Assembly (NCBI GenBank): GCA_963837655.1
Contig: CAWIOK010000002.1
Coordinates: 62,001 to 126,000 of the forward strand
Source: CAVVSD01 sp963837655
Lineage (GTDB): Bacteria; Actinomycetota; Thermoleophilia; Solirubrobacterales; Solirubrobacteraceae
Direction of reading: 5' to 3'
Length of the DNA: 64,000 bases
Shown here piece after piece: positions 60,593 to 64,000 of this stretch. Below the pieces are notes generated by a model. That model saw only the letters and a program-made list of their open reading frames with translations. It was not told the origin of the DNA and did not search any database. Made by a program: the position numbers and the translations under genes. Position 1 is the first letter of the stretch; every line of letters starts with the position of its first letter.

Positions 60593-62341
60593 ATGCCGCT
60601 CGATCCCATCGTCTCACTGTCGGTCGCGCTCGCTGAGGCACCCGGGACGTGCGCGTTCTTCCTCGGGTCGGGTGTGTCGCGCGACGCCGGCGTGCCGACC
60701 GGCTGGCAGGTCATGCGCGAAGGTCTGCGGAAGCTGCAGCAGCTCGACGCGACGTCGGCGGAGCCGCTCGACGACGACGCGCTCGACGCTTGGCTCGCCG
60801 AGACCGGCCGCGAGCACATCACCTACTCCGAGCTCCTCGAGCTGATCGCGCCGGACCAGGCCGTGCGCCGCGAGTACCTCGCCGGGTTCTTCGAGGGCCG
60901 GGAGCCCGGCCCGACGCACGAGGCGCTCGCCGACATGGCCGCGCGCAGCATGATCCGCGTCTTCATCACGACGAACTTCGACCGGCTCCTCGAGCATGCA
61001 CTGCAGGCGCGCGGCATCGAGCCGGTCGTCATCGCCAGCGACGCCGACCTCGAAGCCGCGATGCCGCGCGAGCACGCGACGTGCGTCGTCGTCAAGCCGC
61101 ACGGCGACTACTTGCGCGAGACGATCCGCAACACGCCCGAGGAGCTCGCCACGCTCGACCCGGGCATGACCGCGGAGCTCGGCGAGATCTTCAACCGCTA
61201 CGGCATTGTGGTCGTCGGCTACTCCGGCGGCGACGAGGGCATCGGCAACATCCTCCGCGCCAGGCGGTCCCGCTTCGGCGTCTGGTGGGTGGCACGCGGC
61301 GAGCTCACACCGGACGGCGCCAACCTCGTCGAGGCGTCCGCGGCACGCATCGTGCGTCGCGACACCGCCGCGGACTTCCTCGCCGACCTCAACAGCCGCC
61401 TGCGGGTCTTCGAGGAGCACCCGTCAGGGATCACGCCGGCCGTCGCGCACGACAGCGTCATGGCGCTGCTGCGCGCCGGCGACGACATCGGGCTCGAGGA
61501 GACGCTCCGCCGGGAGCGCCACCCGTACGAGGCGGAACTCCGCCGGGTGACCGCCGAGGCGCTCGCCGACCACTCGGCCCTGAGCGACGACGACGTCCGC
61601 GCCGTCTGGACGAAGCTGCGTCCAACGCTTGAGCGCCGCCTTGCTGGCCTCCTGCCACTGGCGGTCTACGCGCCCGACAGGTTCGAGCAAGAGCTCCGCC
61701 ACCTAGCCCGAGCGCTCGAGCGGCGCCCCATGCTGGGCGGACTCACGATGTGGATCCAACTCCCGGAGTTCGCCGCGACCTGGCTCGCCTACGTATGCGG
61801 GGCGGTCTGCACCCGGATGGAGCGCCTCGACAGCTTGCAGGCGCTGCTGAGCAGCACCTGGACCGACGCGAACAACCACGAGAACCGCCTCATCTGGCTT
61901 CCCGGCGAGACCGGGCACAAGTTCGGCGAGGTCCTCGTGGATCCGCCCGGCGGCCAGCGGTGGCTTGCCCCTGCGTGGGAGTTCCTCACCCGGTCGCTGC
62001 AGCCGCTCGACTGGCTGCACGAGCGCTACCCAGAGGTCACCGGCGAGGACGAGCCGAGCTCGAGCATGAGCCAGTTCGACGTGCTGGTCTGCATCAAGGC
62101 CGGGCTGACTGAGCAGCGAGCCGCGGCGTACTACTCGCTCGCGGAGTCCGCGTCGACCGCGTTCGCTGCACGGCTACATCGCGACGTCGAGCTGCGCGAG
62201 CGCACTGCGGAGGCGGTCGGGGTCTCGCTTGAGGAGTTCGACGAGAAGGCGCCGCAGGCACTGCGAGACGCCGCCGGCTTCGGTGGCTTCGGTTCGATGC
62301 GCAGCGCCGCCGACGCCCTCGAGACCGGCAACGCCTGGTAG
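60593..62341 (+). CDS. SIR2-family NADase, candidate anti-phage effector
   Basis: A 582-residue protein with an N-terminal SIR2_2-type domain (about residues 10-250) and a helical C-terminal half of unknown type. The NAD site is FFLGSGVSRDAGVPTGW (GSGVS at 25-29). Asn128 in FITTNFDRLLE and His170 in VVVKPHGDYL match the catalytic Asn/His pair established for the defence NADase ThsA. GIVVVGYSGGDEGIGN near 205-218 closes the fold. The Cys-type zinc module of sirtuin deacetylases is absent, so NAD depletion rather than deacetylation is expected. It lies in a mobile island next to recombinases, typical for abortive-infection genes. Confidence 0.85.
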   Translation: MPLDPIVSLSVALAEAPGTCAFFLGSGVSRDAGVPTGWQVMREGLRKLQQLDATSAEPLDDDALDAWLAETGREHITYSELLELIAPDQAVRREYLAGFFEGREPGPTHEALADMAARSMIRVFITTNFDRLLEHALQARGIEPVVIASDADLEAAMPREHATCVVVKPHGDYLRETIRNTPEELATLDPGMTAELGEIFNRYGIVVVGYSGGDEGIGNILRARRSRFGVWWVARGELTPDGANLVEASAARIVRRDTAADFLADLNSRLRVFEEHPSGITPAVAHDSVMALLRAGDDIGLEETLRRERHPYEAELRRVTAEALADHSALSDDDVRAVWTKLRPTLERRLAGLLPLAVYAPDRFEQELRHLARALERRPMLGGLTMWIQLPEFAATWLAYVCGAVCTRMERLDSLQALLSSTWTDANNHENRLIWLPGETGHKFGEVLVDPPGGQRWLAPAWEFLTRSLQPLDWLHERYPEVTGEDEPSSSMSQFDVLVCIKAGLTEQRAAAYYSLAESASTAFAARLHRDVELRERTAEAVGVSLEEFDEKAPQALRDAAGFGGFGSMRSAADALETGNAW

Positions 62342-62674
62342 CGAGTCACGGCGGCTGTCACCGACGACGTCGGTTACCGCGACGATGCAAGGCCCGGCGG
62401 CCTGCGCCCGCACATTCGCCACAGGATGCAGCCACCTGGACTCCCCGCCCTGAATCCAGGCAAGCAGCGGGCCGCGGACCCAAGGTCGTGCCAAGCAGAG
62501 GCGCCTCAGGATGAAACCCGCGTAGGCGGAGGCGTTCGCAGTCGCCGTCGCCGCCCGAGGGTCACGGCAGGCTGGCCCAAGCGTTGCTTTCGCTTCGTGT
62601 GGATGCGAGAGCGCGAGCCACATAGCTATCGAGCTAGCTGCACGGTCTCTGACCGGACGCCGGCACGTCGCGGG
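62342..62674. other. 333-base stretch with no supported gene
   Basis: After the SIR2 stop I see only a weak 6-bp inverted repeat (CCTGGA/TCCAGG near 62434-62461) and no frame with coding character on either strand. GC content falls towards the right end. Confidence 0.5.
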
Positions 62675-62815
62675 CTACCGATCGATTCGAGTTGTCTCCT
62701 GCCGATTCTTGGGACGGTGCCTTCGGCTTCGCGCACGCTTCGGCGCCGTCACGCGATCGGCCATGCCGTACCCGCACCGCTTGCCCACGGAGTGGACGCC
62801 CTTCCTGCCGGCCAT
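62675..62815 (-). CDS. possible small basic protein, 46 aa
   Basis: ATG 62815 is preceded by the strong ribosome-binding site GGAGGGAGG and opens a 46-residue frame beginning MAGRKGVHSVGKRCGYGMAD and continuing with a cluster of Arg and Lys (KRARSRRHRPKNR). The charge suggests nucleic-acid binding. The upstream 140 bases on this strand are strongly purine-rich. No family is recognised; the call rests on the ribosome-binding site and frame only. Confidence 0.35.
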   Translation of the reverse strand: MAGRKGVHSVGKRCGYGMADRVTAPKRARSRRHRPKNRQETTRIDR

Positions 62816-62958
62816 ACGCCGTCCTCCCTCCTACTCCTGACGCGTCCTTGCGCCGATCGTCCCGAGCCCCACCGTCATCTCTCTGTTCTCCTCTATCTCG
62901 TCTCATCATCTGATCCTCACCTCAGCAGCCATCTGTTTCGGTCTTCCCCTGGCCTCCT

Positions 62959-63097
62959 CCGCTCTCGTCCCGCCCCGGCCTATTGGAGACCTTGAACCGA
63001 ACCCGACCACCCACTCGTTCCCTGCCGTCTAAGGGGCGAGTGGGTGGTCGGGTTCGGAGAACGGGCGGAAATCCCAGGCGGGGCGGGACGAGAGCGG
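62959..63097. repeat. 139-bp nested perfect inverted repeat
   Basis: Outer arms of 19 bases (62959-62977 and 63079-63097) and inner arms of 21 bases (62997-63017 and 63037-63057) are both exact reverse complements. They are separated by 19 and 21 unpaired bases, with a 19-base central loop. The inner arm contains CCCGACCACCCACTCG, the outer TCTCGTCCCGCCCC. No T tract follows. This size is far beyond a terminator and suggests a replication, transfer or recombination site of the island. Confidence 0.85.
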
Positions 63098-63509
63098 CCA
63101 CCCACCTATGTCAACCGACGAACGGGTTGCGAGAGGGACAGCGAGCACCCTCGCCGCGCCCGAATCGGCGCGCGCGGGCCCGTCTGTCGCGGCCACTGAG
63201 TGGCGTGAGCGCCAGCATCGCCGCCCGCCACTGTCTCCCCCTCGGTGACTCGAGCGCGTTGTCGGCCCGAGGTTGACTGGCCGCACTGCGCTCCTCGGTC
63301 CAGCCGTCACACGACCGGCGTGGTTGGCGTGAGCTTCCCTTATCGCGGCAGTGCGGTGCCGGGCTGAGTCGGCGAGGGGAAAGTGGCGGAGTGTTGGCGC
63401 GACCCCGGTGATCGTCCGACGGCCGGGTCTGCGGTTCGGCGCCGCCGCGGACGTCAGGTGCGGGCACCGACTGGCCGCCCCGCTCCGTAGACATGCGAAG
63501 AGGACCCGC
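63098..63509. other. 412-base stretch with no supported gene
   Basis: Between the nested palindrome and the excisionase-like gene I find no frame with plausible protein character and a usable ribosome-binding site. The final bases contain AAGAGGA, which serves the downstream gene. Confidence 0.5.
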
Positions 63510-63704
63510 GTGGAGCCGATCGTCCGGCCGCTGACCCGCGCGGACGTCATGACGTCGGCGGACGTCTCGACGCTGCTCGGCGTTCCGCGCTCGACCGTCG
63601 AGGACTGGGCGCGCCGCGGCGTACTGCCGAGCCGCAAGCGCGGCAAGCGCCGCTTCTTCCTCCGCTGGGAGGTCGAAGCCTGGCTCACCGCGCAGGACGG
63701 CTAG
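63510..63704 (+). CDS. excisionase-like helix-turn-helix protein, 64 aa
   Basis: A 64-residue MerR/Xis-type DNA-binding protein: VMTSADVSTLLGVPRSTVED is the HTH, followed by WARRGVLPSRKRGKRRFFLR (wing) and EVEAWLTAQDG. GTG 63510 is chosen because AAGAGGA lies about 6 bases upstream. It converges with the integrase gene, sharing the terminal CTAG. Such proteins bend DNA at att sites and set the direction of recombination. Confidence 0.8.
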   Translation: MEPIVRPLTRADVMTSADVSTLLGVPRSTVEDWARRGVLPSRKRGKRRFFLRWEVEAWLTAQDG

Positions 63705-64000
63705 TTCTCGGTCTCCGTCTTCGGCGCCACACCGAACGCGAGGTTGAGCTTGTCGATGTCCTCCGCGCGCGCCTTGGCGTGCATGTAGCGCTCGGTCGTC
63801 GCGAGCTTCGCGTGGCCGAGGAAGTGCTGGACGAAGACCGCGTCGGTGTGCCGCGCGACGAGGCTGCCGGCGCCGTGGCGCAGCCCGTGCAGCTTCACGT
63901 GCCGGAGCCCCGCCACCTTGCGTGCGGCGTGGTACCGCCGACGCAAGGCTGAGCCGTCCAGGCGTCCGCCGAGCCGGTTACAGAACACGTAGTCCTCCCG
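63701..64000 (-). CDS. tyrosine recombinase/integrase, 5' part outside window
   Basis: The C-terminal about 99 residues of a phage-type integrase; the frame is open at the right edge (EDYVFCNRLGGRL continues beyond it). Catalytic residues visible are His and Arg in KLHGLRHGAGSLVA, His in FVQHFLGHAKLATT and the nucleophilic Tyr in TERYMHAKA. The first catalytic Arg is outside. Together with the excisionase-like gene and the tRNA-Gly at 57731 it supports an integrated element, whose other end would lie to the right. Confidence 0.92.
   Translation of the reverse strand, partial: REDYVFCNRLGGRLDGSALRRRYHAARKVAGLRHVKLHGLRHGAGSLVARHTDAVFVQHFLGHAKLATTERYMHAKARAEDIDKLNLAFGVAPKTETEN

Noticed and set aside
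60593..62341. Sirtuin protein deacetylase
   Set aside because: The zinc-binding Cys pairs of deacetylase sirtuins are absent and the motif pattern is that of SIR2_2-type NADases.
62426..62995. A 189-codon plus-strand frame after the SIR2 gene
   Set aside because: The translation is Arg/Pro/Ser-rich without secondary-structure character, has no ribosome-binding site, and runs into the palindrome.
57840..64000. CRISPR array or phage structural genes
   Set aside because: No regularly spaced 24-40 bp repeats and no capsid, terminase or tail genes are present in view.

Overview
The window is very GC-rich, densely packed, mostly ordinary chromosomal DNA from an actinobacterium. The uvrC-rapZ-gap-pgk-tpiA-gpmI order, the many 4-base ATGA/GTGA gene overlaps, the frequent GTG starts and the overall gene content would fit Thermoleophilia (Solirubrobacterales and relatives); this placement is inference, since no rRNA is present.

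Layout. 1-15745: a catabolic region. It holds a truncated SDR, a TcuA-like flavoprotein, a LysR-controlled FAH/LLM monooxygenase/cyclase operon, an IclR-cyclase operon, and a five-gene operon encoding a three-subunit molybdenum hydroxylase, a CocE-type hydrolase and a MetE-like protein. 15915-26859: regulators (BTAD, two MarR-type with the later one, HDOD/HD), a decayed LuxR-type ATPase gene, MFS and GMC genes, a SMARCAL1-like SNF2 helicase, a methyltransferase and an aldo/keto reductase. 27003-32865: a two-component system followed by a MacB-like ABC exporter. 33257-42458: housekeeping block with recQ and uvrC (divergent), rapZ and four glycolytic genes. 42492-49786: TauE-type permease, MhqO-like dioxygenase with its MarR regulator, Hsp20, a TetR/DHA2-efflux pair with a clear operator, tgt, and a Ser/Thr kinase preceded by two overlapping mini-ORFs. 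49783-57694: lipoprotein, phosphoesterase, M48 protease, DUF3467, rlmH, argS, and a cytochrome c maturation operon (tlpA-ccmH-ccdA-hydrolase).

From the tRNA-Gly(CCC) at 57731 to the right edge the DNA changes character. It shows triple repeats beside the tRNA, a truncated XRE regulator, a macrolide-type glycosyltransferase, a tyrosine recombinase gene cut by IS21-like terminal repeats, a two-gene unit with a SIR2-family NADase, a 139-bp nested palindrome, an excisionase-like protein and a tyrosine recombinase running off the edge. I read this as the left part of a tRNA-integrated genomic island whose main cargo in view is a candidate anti-phage SIR2 operon.

The most notable observations are: the SIR2 two-gene unit with its repeat/palindrome promoter; the chain of translationally coupled mini-ORFs made from a duplicated kinase start (and a similar mini-ORF bridging pgk and tpiA); an ArgS without the HIGH signature; the nested palindrome; and five convergent gene pairs that end on the same shared CTAG.
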